Assembly (NCBI GenBank): GCA_044360305.1 | Contig: JBIKKQ010000146.1 | Location: forward strand, 1 to 8,633 | Reading direction: 5' to 3' | DNA: 8,633 nt | Source: QWPN01 sp044360305 | GTDB lineage: Bacteria; Planctomycetota; Planctomycetia; Pirellulales; UBA1268 | Shown: piece after piece, positions 1 through 6,078 of the stretch | Numbering within the stretch: the first letter of the stretch is position 1 | Layout of the letters: the number at the start of each line of letters is the position of its first letter | Position numbers and translations under genes: made by a program | The notes under the pieces: generated by a model | Told to the model about the DNA's origin: nothing | Databases searched by the model: none | The model's input: only the letters and a program-made list of their open reading frames with translations

Positions 1-254
1 TCCTCCGCGGCAGAACGCCCCGATTCCCTCGATTTCACGATCGCCGTCGGGGGGACGCCGGCCTCGTGCCTGCGCCCGGGCAACGACACATGGACGAGAG
101 CCGTGGCACCGGGACTCGGTCCCTTAGGGTAGCGCAGGGTGCCCGCGAACGAGGATACGACGACACGGACTCCCGGGCAATCCGCAGCGACGACAGATGC
201 CAACAACAACCTGCTCCCAGGTAGTACATCCTCCGACTGACCTGTCGCCCGAAG
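1..254. other. Left-edge non-coding stretch, no supported gene
   Basis: This stretch lies downstream of the minus-strand DUF1552 gene. It holds short GC-rich inverted repeats, such as GGGAC-TCG-GTCCC at 111-123, but no tRNA, no mobile-element end and no protein-like frame that I recognise. A 64-codon minus-strand frame (229 to 35) has GGAGG directly against its ATG with no spacing, and mixed third-position bases unlike the real genes here. I do not call it. Confidence 0.5.
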
Positions 255-267
255 TCAGGCGATCAGT
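237..267 (-). terminator. Weak hairpin straddling the DUF1552 stop codon
   Basis: TCGCC (245-249) pairs with GGCGA (258-262), and ACTGA (236-240) pairs with TCAGT (263-267). This gives a 10-bp stem interrupted by a 4-nt bulge (CCTG), with an 8-nt loop. The stop codon of the minus-strand DUF1552 gene (257-255) lies inside the loop and stem edge. No T-run follows on the minus strand, so it does not match a classical intrinsic terminator. It could be a U-less terminator, an mRNA 3'-end stabiliser, or chance. Confidence 0.2.
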
Positions 268-1673
268 AATTCAGCGAGCGGTCCGGCGAGTGTGGGATTT
301 TCCCGGTCCTCGCCGATCAGGTTGAAGTGGGGCCGCTGGTCGCCCACGGCGTGCAGCAGCGTGTTGTAGAGCGTGTTGATCGTCGGGTTCGACGGCAGGC
401 CCTTGCCGCCGATCCCTATGCTTTCTTTCGCCACCCGGTCGCCCAGCTGGTGTTCGCGCATCGGGTACAGCACGAGCTGGTTGGTGCGGATGCGGCCGCC
501 AAGATTGCCCAGCAGCACGAACGGCCAGTTGTGCGCCGCGCTGTGCTGGGTCTCGGCGCTGTCGCTCATGAACACGACGAGGGTGTTGTCGAGCATCGTG
601 CCGGAATCCTCGGGTGCGGCCCGCAGTCTCTCCAGCAACGCCGCCGTCCGTTCCGCCATGTGCCTGCGCGTCATCGACAAAACCTTCCAGCCGGGCAGGT
701 TCAATGCCTTGTCAGGGTCGTCGTGCCCCAACTGGTGCGTGGTCACCTCGGATACGCCCGTGTATCTGCCGCGAATCGCGCACAACTCCGACGTGATGGT
801 CACCACGTTGGTCAGGCCCGCCGTCAACGCGGCGGCCGCGATGTCGAATTGTGCGTCGACCGTGTCCTTCCAGGTGACCGGGAAGGGGGACGGCAGCGTC
901 GGGGCGGCCTTGGTCAGCAGGCCCGCGGCGAACTTCTCCGCGAGGATCGTGTCACGATTGGACAGGGATTCGAGGGCGGCGATGTGGTGATCGAGTTGCT
1001 CACGCTCCACCCCGGACAGGAGCGGCTTCAGTTTCCTGATGTCGCCGGACATCAGGTCGAGCAGATTCCGCCGCGACGCGAAGTCGTTCTTCGTGGCACC
1101 GATGCCGCCAAACAGCGATTGATAGGCGAGTTCCGGCCGGCATTGCGAGGCGATGGGCCGCCCCGGGGCCCAGGCCGAGGAGCAGTAGTACGTCTTGGTA
1201 TGGGCGTTTCCCGGATCGATGCCCAGGTTGAGGATCGGAAACACCCCGGGTAGTTTCCGGGCGATGGCGGCATCGATCGATTCCCCCGCCACCTTGGTGA
1301 AGCGTTCCGTCCCCCCGCCGTTGAACAGGCCGGAGAGGGCGCCGAAACCGCCGCCGTGATAGGGCATCACCCGGCCGCCTCGCAGCCCGTGCACGATGGC
1401 CAGCCGTTCCTTGTGGGGCGCGAAGGGCTCGATGTCGTAAGGCAATTCGTGCTCGACGAGCGGAATCTGTCGCGTCTCAGGGACTTCCAGCGACACGCCC
1501 TTGGGAACGGAGCCGAACTCGGGAAAGCCGTTGCCGAACAGCACGAACACGACCCGCCGGGGCGGCCGGTAGGTTCCCCGTTCCTGGGCCTCCAGTTTCT
1601 GGAGGAAGGGGGTGAGCAGCATGCCGCCGGCACCAGCGGAAAACTGCTGCAAAAGGGTGCGACGATTCCCCAT
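255..1673 (-). CDS. DUF1552 family exported protein
   Basis: A 472-residue protein of the DUF1552 family, which is abundant in Planctomycetota and Myxococcota and has no established biochemical function. The N-terminus MGNRRTLLQQF has a twin arginine (R4-R5), followed by a small-residue and hydrophobic stretch to about residue 24. It resembles a Tat-type signal, though a weak one. Family-typical segments are the early strand VVFVLFGNGF (41-50), a glycine- and histidine-rich stretch (99-121), a helical segment RRNLLDLMSGDIRKLKPLL (201-219), and the C-terminal block LDNTLVVFMSD (361-371) with HNWPFVLLG (381-389). TINTLYNTLLHAVG (431-444) also fits. The last blocks resemble those of DUF1501 proteins, a related sulfatase-like group, so a hydrolase-type fold is possible but inferred. 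Length is normal and the frame is intact. It starts 6 bp after the DUF1592 stop, and an AAGGAG Shine-Dalgarno (1688-1683) sits 9 nt before the ATG, so it is the second gene of an operon. Export with the cytochrome-like partner is the likely arrangement. Confidence 0.9.
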   Translation of the reverse strand: MGNRRTLLQQFSAGAGGMLLTPFLQKLEAQERGTYRPPRRVVFVLFGNGFPEFGSVPKGVSLEVPETRQIPLVEHELPYDIEPFAPHKERLAIVHGLRGGRVMPYHGGGFGALSGLFNGGGTERFTKVAGESIDAAIARKLPGVFPILNLGIDPGNAHTKTYYCSSAWAPGRPIASQCRPELAYQSLFGGIGATKNDFASRRNLLDLMSGDIRKLKPLLSGVEREQLDHHIAALESLSNRDTILAEKFAAGLLTKAAPTLPSPFPVTWKDTVDAQFDIAAAALTAGLTNVVTITSELCAIRGRYTGVSEVTTHQLGHDDPDKALNLPGWKVLSMTRRHMAERTAALLERLRAAPEDSGTMLDNTLVVFMSDSAETQHSAAHNWPFVLLGNLGGRIRTNQLVLYPMREHQLGDRVAKESIGIGGKGLPSNPTINTLYNTLLHAVGDQRPHFNLIGEDRENPTLAGPLAELLIA

Positions 1674-1679
1674 GACGGG

Positions 1680-4010
1680 TCACTCCTTGGTGCGGTGGAG
1701 AAACGAATCGGAGGTCAGAAGCGACGCCAGGGCCGCCTTGAGGCTGCCGCCGCTTTCCCGGTAGGCGCGGTGTGCGGCGACCAGCGTGGGGCCGTCGGCG
1801 AGCGTCTCGTTGCGGCCGATGAAAAACCGGAACAGGTGCCGCACGAACACCTGCTCCACCCGCTGCGAGGCCGCCAGGCGACGGATCAGGTCGAAGGGAT
1901 CCTTCACCGGGCCATCGAGCGCGGGATCGCCGGTACCGTCGAGGACGCCCGTCGTGTCGAGCGGCACCGTGGTGGAGACCGGCCCGCGCGGCTTGCCGTC
2001 CGCGTCGAGGTTCTTCCTGTCGTTGGTCTTGGCCTCGTCCACGACCTCCTCCTCGGTCCGGAAGCGGCCCACGTGACTGAACTGCTCGAAGGGGAGACCC
2101 AGCGGGTCCATCTGCCTGTGGCATTTCCAGCAGTATTCCTCCCGGGTCACCCGCATCCGCGTCCGCAGCGTGCTGTGCGGCTCGTCGGGAAGCTTGGCAT
2201 CGACGGTGATCGGCACGTCGGGGATGCGCTGGCCGAGGAGCTTTTCGCGGATCCATCGGCCGCGATGGATGGGGTGGTTGTCGGTGTTGTTCGACTGCGC
2301 CATTAACCAGCTGGGATGGGTGAGAATGCCCATGCGATGATCCGCGGGCATCTCGTAGATGCGGTGCGACGACCAGCCGATGAGGGTGAATGACTTGGCG
2401 TCGTAATCGGCGATCTCGTAGAGGCTGGGTGCATGCCGCTCGGGAGCCCTGAGCTTGACGTCCGTGGGAGCATCCACGGGCTTCGCCCGGACGTCCGTCT
2501 GGCGGCTGGGGAAGTCCGGGTTGTACGCGAGCACGAAGATCTTGTTGGAGGTGAGCAACTCGCGCAGGACGTTCCTGTCCTCCGCCACGATCCAGCGAAT
2601 CAATTGGTCGGTGTCGTTGACAAGAAACTCCGCATTGAAGGACGGGTCGCTGTTGAGGATGATCCGGCCGCCGGACGGGGGGAGGGCCCGCATCAAGGTC
2701 TTCTCGTCCTTGAACACCTCCTTGGCGGCGTGGTGGCCGAAGTATTCGCGGAAGAACTGGACGAGCCGTGGTTTGTCGATGGTCGTGTCGGCGAGGATGC
2801 GGACAACCTGCTCGCGAACCTGCTCGACGGTGGTGAGCCTGTTCTCCCTGGCGGCCTGGAGCAGGACGGCGTCAGGCTCGCGTTCGGTGAGCGTGAACGA
2901 GATGGCCCGGGCGAGATCGGGCGGGGCCAGCAGCGCCGTGCCGTCCCTGGCAGGCTCGACCTGATACACCAGCCGCGGAGTGCAGAGCACCCCGATCAGC
3001 AGCAGCCGGGCCGCGTCCTCGACGCCGTTCGCTTCGAGTTCCTTGCGGATCACCGCGGAGTACCGGGCCAGTTCGTCGGCATCGGGCTCCCGCCCGAGGA
3101 TGGCGCCGAAGGTTTCCCCTACGGCCGCCCCGACCTGAGCGGGCGTCGCCTGCGGCCCGGCCTTCATGAGGGTGTCGAGCTGGGCGATCCGCTCCCCCGT
3201 CTTCCTGCTCGGCTTGCCGTTCCTGAGTCTGCCCTTGAATTGCAGGAGCATGGCGTCGGCCAATGCGCCGGCGTTCCGCAGTTGAATCTCGACCTCGGAT
3301 TCACCGACGCGCAGGGTCTGCGCGTAGTTGGTGAAATCCCATTGCGGCGCGAGGGTCCAGGGGGCCTTCATTTGGCCCTGTGGCAGATGGGGCATGCCGA
3401 ACCCATATTCCCGCGGCTTTTCGGAACAGAGCGGCAGGTCGACCTGGAACTGCCGGATCTTGTCGTCGAGGAAGTTTTCGTACGCCTTGCCGGTCAGTCG
3501 CCAGAGCCGCGCCCGGGTGCCGGGAGCGGCAGCCCCGGACTGACCGGCGGCGCCGCCGAACAGGGCCTCGTGATCGACGCTGTTGCCCCGGTTCGCCGCC
3601 ACGTTCGCGGATCCATCGACGAGCACGCCCAGCCCCCGGAGCAGGTCCCGGGTCCGGCCGAGGGCGGCGGCGCGCTCGACCGCCGCAGGCTGCTTCGCGT
3701 CCCTGGGCGGCATCTCGCCCCCCTCGACCATGGTGAACACCCGCTGCCAGAGCTGGATGTCGGGCCAGCGGTCGAGGGCCACATCGCCCTCCTTTTGCCG
3801 CGCGTTGTGGCAACGCACGCAGTGGGCGTCGAGGAATGCCCGCAGGTGCGGGGAATCGGTCGCTGACGCGACGGCCAGCGCACGTGCAGGAGGCTCCGCA
3901 CCGACGGCCGTCCGCGAGCAGCCCGCGACCGCGACGACCGTCACGACAGTGCGGATCAGCCCCGCGGACCGCCACAAAGCCCCAAAGGGCACTTGCGTCT
4001 CCACTGCCAT
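1680..4010 (-). CDS. Planctomycete cytochrome c / DUF1592-DUF1588-DUF1585 protein
   Basis: A 776-residue multidomain secreted protein of a class expanded in Planctomycetota; its substrate is unknown. The N-terminus (14-31) is hydrophobic and ends VAGC at residues 28-31, a fair lipobox with C31 as the lipidated cysteine. An AVGA site at 35-38 is an alternative signal-peptidase I site. The planctomycete cytochrome c domain follows, with CVRCH at 64-68 and GEMPP at 98-102. A diverged DUF1587-like segment lies near 169-185 and a DUF1595-like helix pair at 325-352. DUF1592 spans roughly 365-490 and DUF1588 about 560-651, including CWKCH at 627-631 followed by RQMDPLGLPFE. DUF1585 occupies 702-775. 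Two CxxCH motifs suggest up to two covalent haems, although the second may be structural. The ATG at 4010 has GGAGGT only 2 nt upstream. An in-frame GTG at codon 3 (4004) would give 8-nt spacing and may be the real start. It is the first gene of the operon with DUF1552, whose Shine-Dalgarno abuts this gene's stop codon. Confidence 0.9.
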   Translation of the reverse strand: MAVETQVPFGALWRSAGLIRTVVTVVAVAGCSRTAVGAEPPARALAVASATDSPHLRAFLDAHCVRCHNARQKEGDVALDRWPDIQLWQRVFTMVEGGEMPPRDAKQPAAVERAAALGRTRDLLRGLGVLVDGSANVAANRGNSVDHEALFGGAAGQSGAAAPGTRARLWRLTGKAYENFLDDKIRQFQVDLPLCSEKPREYGFGMPHLPQGQMKAPWTLAPQWDFTNYAQTLRVGESEVEIQLRNAGALADAMLLQFKGRLRNGKPSRKTGERIAQLDTLMKAGPQATPAQVGAAVGETFGAILGREPDADELARYSAVIRKELEANGVEDAARLLLIGVLCTPRLVYQVEPARDGTALLAPPDLARAISFTLTEREPDAVLLQAARENRLTTVEQVREQVVRILADTTIDKPRLVQFFREYFGHHAAKEVFKDEKTLMRALPPSGGRIILNSDPSFNAEFLVNDTDQLIRWIVAEDRNVLRELLTSNKIFVLAYNPDFPSRQTDVRAKPVDAPTDVKLRAPERHAPSLYEIADYDAKSFTLIGWSSHRIYEMPADHRMGILTHPSWLMAQSNNTDNHPIHRGRWIREKLLGQRIPDVPITVDAKLPDEPHSTLRTRMRVTREEYCWKCHRQMDPLGLPFEQFSHVGRFRTEEEVVDEAKTNDRKNLDADGKPRGPVSTTVPLDTTGVLDGTGDPALDGPVKDPFDLIRRLAASQRVEQVFVRHLFRFFIGRNETLADGPTLVAAHRAYRESGGSLKAALASLLTSDSFLHRTKE

Positions 4011-4019
4011 CCACCTCCC
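4011..4019 (-). promoter_or_regulatory. Shine-Dalgarno that questions the annotated start
   Basis: Read on the minus strand this is GGGAGGTGG directly before the ATG at 4010. The core GGAGGT leaves only 2 nt before that ATG. It leaves 8 nt before the in-frame GTG at 4004, which makes the GTG the better-spaced start. Choosing it would shorten the protein by only two residues and leave the signal peptide intact. Confidence 0.5.
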
Positions 4020-4028
4020 GATCCAGAC

Positions 4029-4034
4029 ACTATA
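4029..4034 (-). promoter_or_regulatory. Possible -10 box for the DUF1592-DUF1552 operon
   Basis: On the minus strand this reads TATAGT, one base from the TATAAT consensus, about 18 bp before the ATG at 4010. There is no convincing TTGACA at the usual 17-bp spacing (CAGATT is found there) and no extended TG. If it is real, the transcript would have a leader of only about 10 nt containing the Shine-Dalgarno. Such A+T-rich hexamers are scarce in this GC-rich region, which is the main argument for it. Confidence 0.25.
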
Positions 4035-4232
4035 CCGGCAAAGTCAGGCCGAATCTGCGCTGGCTGCCATGGGCCGGCGGGGCACGACATTGGAAGCGGG
4101 CGTGTCATACGGTTCCCACTCGAGCCTCGCTGGGTTCGCGGGTCGGGGCGGCCCATGCCCCATCGCCGGACGTTCCCTGCGGGCCTCCAGCCCTCGCTTA
4201 CTCGGATCTGCCTGCGCTCCGGCATCCTGCCT

Positions 4233-4300
4233 GTGCGTGGCAGCTCACGCCGGCTCCTGGGGCACGAGCAGCCCCGCCCGGCATTCGATTCCGGACGCAC
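4233..4300 (+). other. tRNA-like cloverleaf fold (degenerate, possibly chance)
   Basis: Four consecutive stems nest in tRNA order. An acceptor-like stem GTGCGT (4233-4238) pairs with ACGCAC (4295-4300). A short D-like stem AGC (4242-4244) pairs with GCT (4253-4255) and begins with the D-arm-like string AGCTCA. An anticodon-like arm GGGGC (4259-4263) and GCCCC (4271-4275) encloses a 7-nt loop, ACGAGCA. A T-like arm CCGG (4278-4281) and CCGG (4291-4294) encloses a loop containing TTCGATT. Against a working tRNA: the loop lacks U33 and a purine at 37, the variable region is 2 nt, the T stem is short, and no CCA follows. It may be a decayed tRNA, a structured leader, or coincidence. Confidence 0.2.
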
Positions 4301-4310
4301 CGTTTGGTGC
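4297..4310 (+). repeat. GCACC-GTTT-GGTGC hairpin
   Basis: A perfect 5-bp stem (GCACC 4297-4301, GGTGC 4306-4310) with a 4-nt loop GTTT. It uses the same GCAC bases as the 3' acceptor-like strand of the cloverleaf fold at 4233-4300, so the two structures cannot form together. No T-run follows. Short hairpins of this size are expected by chance in this GC-rich sequence. Confidence 0.3.
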
Positions 4311-4540
4311 CCGAGGATCAGGTGTGTCCCGTATCAGAGCCGCATGCCTTCGAGGCTCGGGCGACCCTGCCTGCGGCCCTCCCCGGCGAGCATACTCCCG
4401 GGAGCATCCAGGCGTGAACGCCATCCGGGTGCGTGCGGAGATCGCCCGCGCGATAGGATCGGACCGTGTGGTTCCTCCAATCCGGCGGGCCGCTGTTCGC
4501 CGACGTTCGGCTGAGGAGCATACCGGCAGGCACAACCAGG

Positions 4541-5005
4541 ATGGCGTCGATGACATTTCAGGGTGGCAGTCGGCAGATCGTGATTCACGGGATGTTGCTC
4601 GTGCTGGTCGGACTGGTGTGGGGCCTCGCCGTCCCGTGGACTCCGCACCCCAGACTGGCACTTGGGGCCCACATGCAGTTCGTCACCAACGGCATGCTGT
4701 TCATCGTGCTCGCGACCGCGATGCTGACGTTTCCGCACGCTGCCGGCCGCACGACTGTCCGGGGGGTGGTGGTGGCGGCTTGGCTGACGTGGGCGATGGC
4801 GCTGTCCGAAGTGGCAAATTCCTGGTGGGGAACGACGCGGATGCTGCCTCTTGCCGCACGTCAGGCCGGTGCCACAGGGGGCGAGCCATGGCAGGAACTC
4901 GTCGTCACGCTCACGCACATCGGTGCAGGACTGGGGCTGATCATCGCCTGGGGTTTGGTGCTTGCCGGATTCCTCAGGCGCGCCTCCGGCACGGACAAGG
5001 AATGA
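4541..5005 (+). CDS. Membrane protein of the hydroxylaminobenzene mutase / styrene oxide isomerase type
   Basis: A 154-residue integral membrane protein with four predicted helices, at about 12-32, 41-63, 71-93 and 120-144. The pattern HGMLL (16-20), then AHMQFVTNG (43-51), and PWQE (116-119) before the last helix matches the family that includes hydroxylaminobenzene mutase (HabA/HabB) and styrene oxide isomerase. From memory, styrene oxide isomerase binds haem b through a histidine with a functional asparagine six residues later, and H44 and N50 have that spacing. The protein contains no tyrosine at all, whereas the isomerase uses one in its third helix; the substrate and reaction therefore stay open. 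I chose the ATG at 4541 because the first helix starts soon after it. ATG at 4550 and GTG at 4466 (AGGA 7 nt upstream, 25 extra residues) are alternatives. It is likely monocistronic: a GC hairpin follows the stop and 145 bp separate it from the next start. No substrate-linked neighbour is visible. Confidence 0.72.
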   Translation: MASMTFQGGSRQIVIHGMLLVLVGLVWGLAVPWTPHPRLALGAHMQFVTNGMLFIVLATAMLTFPHAAGRTTVRGVVVAAWLTWAMALSEVANSWWGTTRMLPLAARQAGATGGEPWQELVVTLTHIGAGLGLIIAWGLVLAGFLRRASGTDKE

Positions 5006-5013
5006 CGGGGCGC

Positions 5014-5034
5014 CCCCGGCAGGCCACGCCGGGG
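5014..5034 (+). terminator. GC-rich hairpin after the isomerase-like gene, U-less terminator candidate
   Basis: CCCCGGC (5014-5020) pairs perfectly with GCCGGGG (5028-5034) around a 7-nt loop, starting 8 nt after the stop codon at 5003-5005. Position and stem strength fit a terminator. The following bases are ATCCACGCC with no T-run, so an intrinsic mechanism of the classical type is not supported. Confidence 0.35.
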
Positions 5035-5150
5035 ATCCACGCCGGTCGACGCCCATGGTAGAACCGGACGTCCAGCGGTGGGGGACAGGTCGCCTGTCGC
5101 CGAAGTCCGCGGATCACGTGGAACGGACAGGCCGACCCGGCCAGAGCGTC

Positions 5151-6026
5151 ATGACGCCTCCGCCCGCAACGCCGGCCGCCCCTGGACGCATCCGTCTCCT
5201 CGTTCTCGACGTCGATGGCACCGTGACCGACAGCCGCCACGAGGTTACGGCCGGCGCCGAACGGGCGATCGACCGCGTCCGGGCGGCGGGCGTGCGCGTC
5301 CTGCTGGCCACGGGCCGCCGGTACCGCGACGCGCTGCCGGTGGCCGCGCGGCTCGGCATCGTCGATCCGCTCGTCACGGCCACCGGCGCGCTCGTGAAGC
5401 GACCCACCGACCATGCCACGCTCCAGCGGGCCGCGTTTCCTCCCGGCGTGCTCCAGGGTGTCGTGGACATGATCGTCGACTCCGGCCACGAGCCGGTGCT
5501 GTACACCGACAGTTACGCCGCCGGCTTCGACTTCCACTGCCGCAGCCTCGAGGGGGGCGGCCGTGGCCTCGGCGAGTATCTCGACCGCAACCGGAGCCTG
5601 GCCGACGTCCGCCCCGACCTGCACGTCGCCCCGCCCGCCGACGCCTTCGCGGGCTTCGCGATGGGCGCGCGCGAGGCGATGCTCGCCCTCGAGGCCGCGC
5701 TGCGCGACGCGTTCCCCGGCCAGCTCGCCCTGCACACGATCCGCAGCCCGCGGTATCGGGACTGGCTCTGCGAGATCGCCCCGGCCGGAGTGACGAAGTG
5801 GACCGCCGTCGCCGCGCTGGCCGCAGGGTTCGGGATTGCCGCGCACGAGGTGTGCGCCGTGGGGGACGACGTCAACGACCTGCCGATGCTCGAGGCCGCC
5901 GGCCTCGGCATCGCCATGGGCAACGCCGTGCCCGAGGTTCGCGCGGCCATGCGGCACGTCGTCGGGTCGCACGACGGCAGCGGATTGGAAGACGTGGCCG
6001 ACCTCGTCCTTGCCAGTCTCGGCTAG
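5151..6026 (+). CDS. Cof-type HAD-IIB family phosphatase
   Basis: A 291-residue cytosolic hydrolase of the haloacid dehalogenase superfamily, Cof/subfamily IIB. These enzymes are typically Mg-dependent phosphatases acting on sugar phosphates, nucleotides or cofactors. All four motifs are present. Motif I is LDVDGT, with nucleophile D20 and acid/base D22. Motif II is LLATGRR with T54. Motif III has K216 in GVTKW. Motif IV is GDDVNDLPML, with metal ligands D239 and D243. The stretch between motifs II and III (about 85-200) is the C2 cap that decides substrate; I cannot name the substrate. AMGNAVPEVR (255-264) is the usual C-terminal family block. The ATG at 5151 was chosen because the motif I strand follows about 14 residues later, as in the family. 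An in-frame ATG at 5055 would add 32 residues that look unrelated. The Shine-Dalgarno is weak for both, and a small GGCCG-ACC-CGGCC hairpin (5130-5142) sits just upstream. DUF2891 follows after 52 bp, so co-transcription is possible. Confidence 0.9.
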   Translation: MTPPPATPAAPGRIRLLVLDVDGTVTDSRHEVTAGAERAIDRVRAAGVRVLLATGRRYRDALPVAARLGIVDPLVTATGALVKRPTDHATLQRAAFPPGVLQGVVDMIVDSGHEPVLYTDSYAAGFDFHCRSLEGGGRGLGEYLDRNRSLADVRPDLHVAPPADAFAGFAMGAREAMLALEAALRDAFPGQLALHTIRSPRYRDWLCEIAPAGVTKWTAVAALAAGFGIAAHEVCAVGDDVNDLPMLEAAGLGIAMGNAVPEVRAAMRHVVGSHDGSGLEDVADLVLASLG

Positions 6027-6032
6027 CCCGCG

Positions 6033-6051
6033 CCGGCGCGGCCTGCGCCGG
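6033..6051 (+). terminator. GC hairpin between the HAD and DUF2891 genes
   Basis: CCGGCGC (6033-6039) pairs perfectly with GCGCCGG (6045-6051) around a 5-nt loop, starting 6 nt after the HAD stop codon. No T-run follows. It could end some transcripts, protect the upstream mRNA 3' end, or do nothing. An overlapping 12-bp palindrome CGCGCCGGCGCG (6029-6040) and GTCCGGAC (6051-6058) offer competing folds. Confidence 0.3.
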
Positions 6052-6078
6052 TCCGGACACGATTACACAGGGCAGACC

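Larger units (their letters stand above)
4011..4540. other. Divergent intergenic region, about 530 bp
   Basis: This region separates the minus-strand DUF1592-DUF1552 operon from the plus-strand genes, so it should carry promoters for both directions. It contains the possible TATAGT for the minus operon, a tRNA-like fold (4233-4300), a GCACC-GTTT-GGTGC hairpin (4297-4310) and a perfect 10-bp palindrome CTCCCGGGAG (4395-4404). TAGGAT at 4454-4459 is a weak plus-strand -10 candidate without a good -35. Frames crossing the region translate to arginine-, proline- and serine-rich sequence without family resemblance, and their third positions are less GC-biased than the real genes. I see no credible protein gene here. 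Confidence 0.6.

Noticed and set aside
35..229. 64-codon minus-strand frame with GGAGG before its ATG
   Set aside because: The Shine-Dalgarno touches the ATG with no spacer, and the protein is cysteine-, arginine- and serine-rich with no recognised features or third-position bias.
2433..3866. 477-codon plus-strand frame opposite the DUF1592 gene
   Set aside because: The minus strand here encodes clearly recognisable family domains. The plus frame has no family resemblance and is the expected open antisense frame of a GC-rich gene.
4048..4083. CAGCHGPAG, a cytochrome c-like haem motif, in a plus-strand frame just upstream of the DUF1592 gene
   Set aside because: The frame around it has no further cytochrome sequence, its third positions are less GC-rich than in real genes here, and it reads into the antisense of the DUF1592 start. 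Most likely a chance string.
4395..4404. Perfect palindrome CTCCCGGGAG as a possible operator
   Set aside because: It is a single 10-bp GC palindrome with no second copy and no nearby regulator gene; such palindromes are common by chance at this base composition.
4466..4540. GTG start at 4466 adding 25 residues to the isomerase-like membrane protein
   Set aside because: AGGA 7 nt upstream makes it possible, but family members have a short N-terminus before the first helix, so I kept ATG 4541 and recorded this as an alternative.
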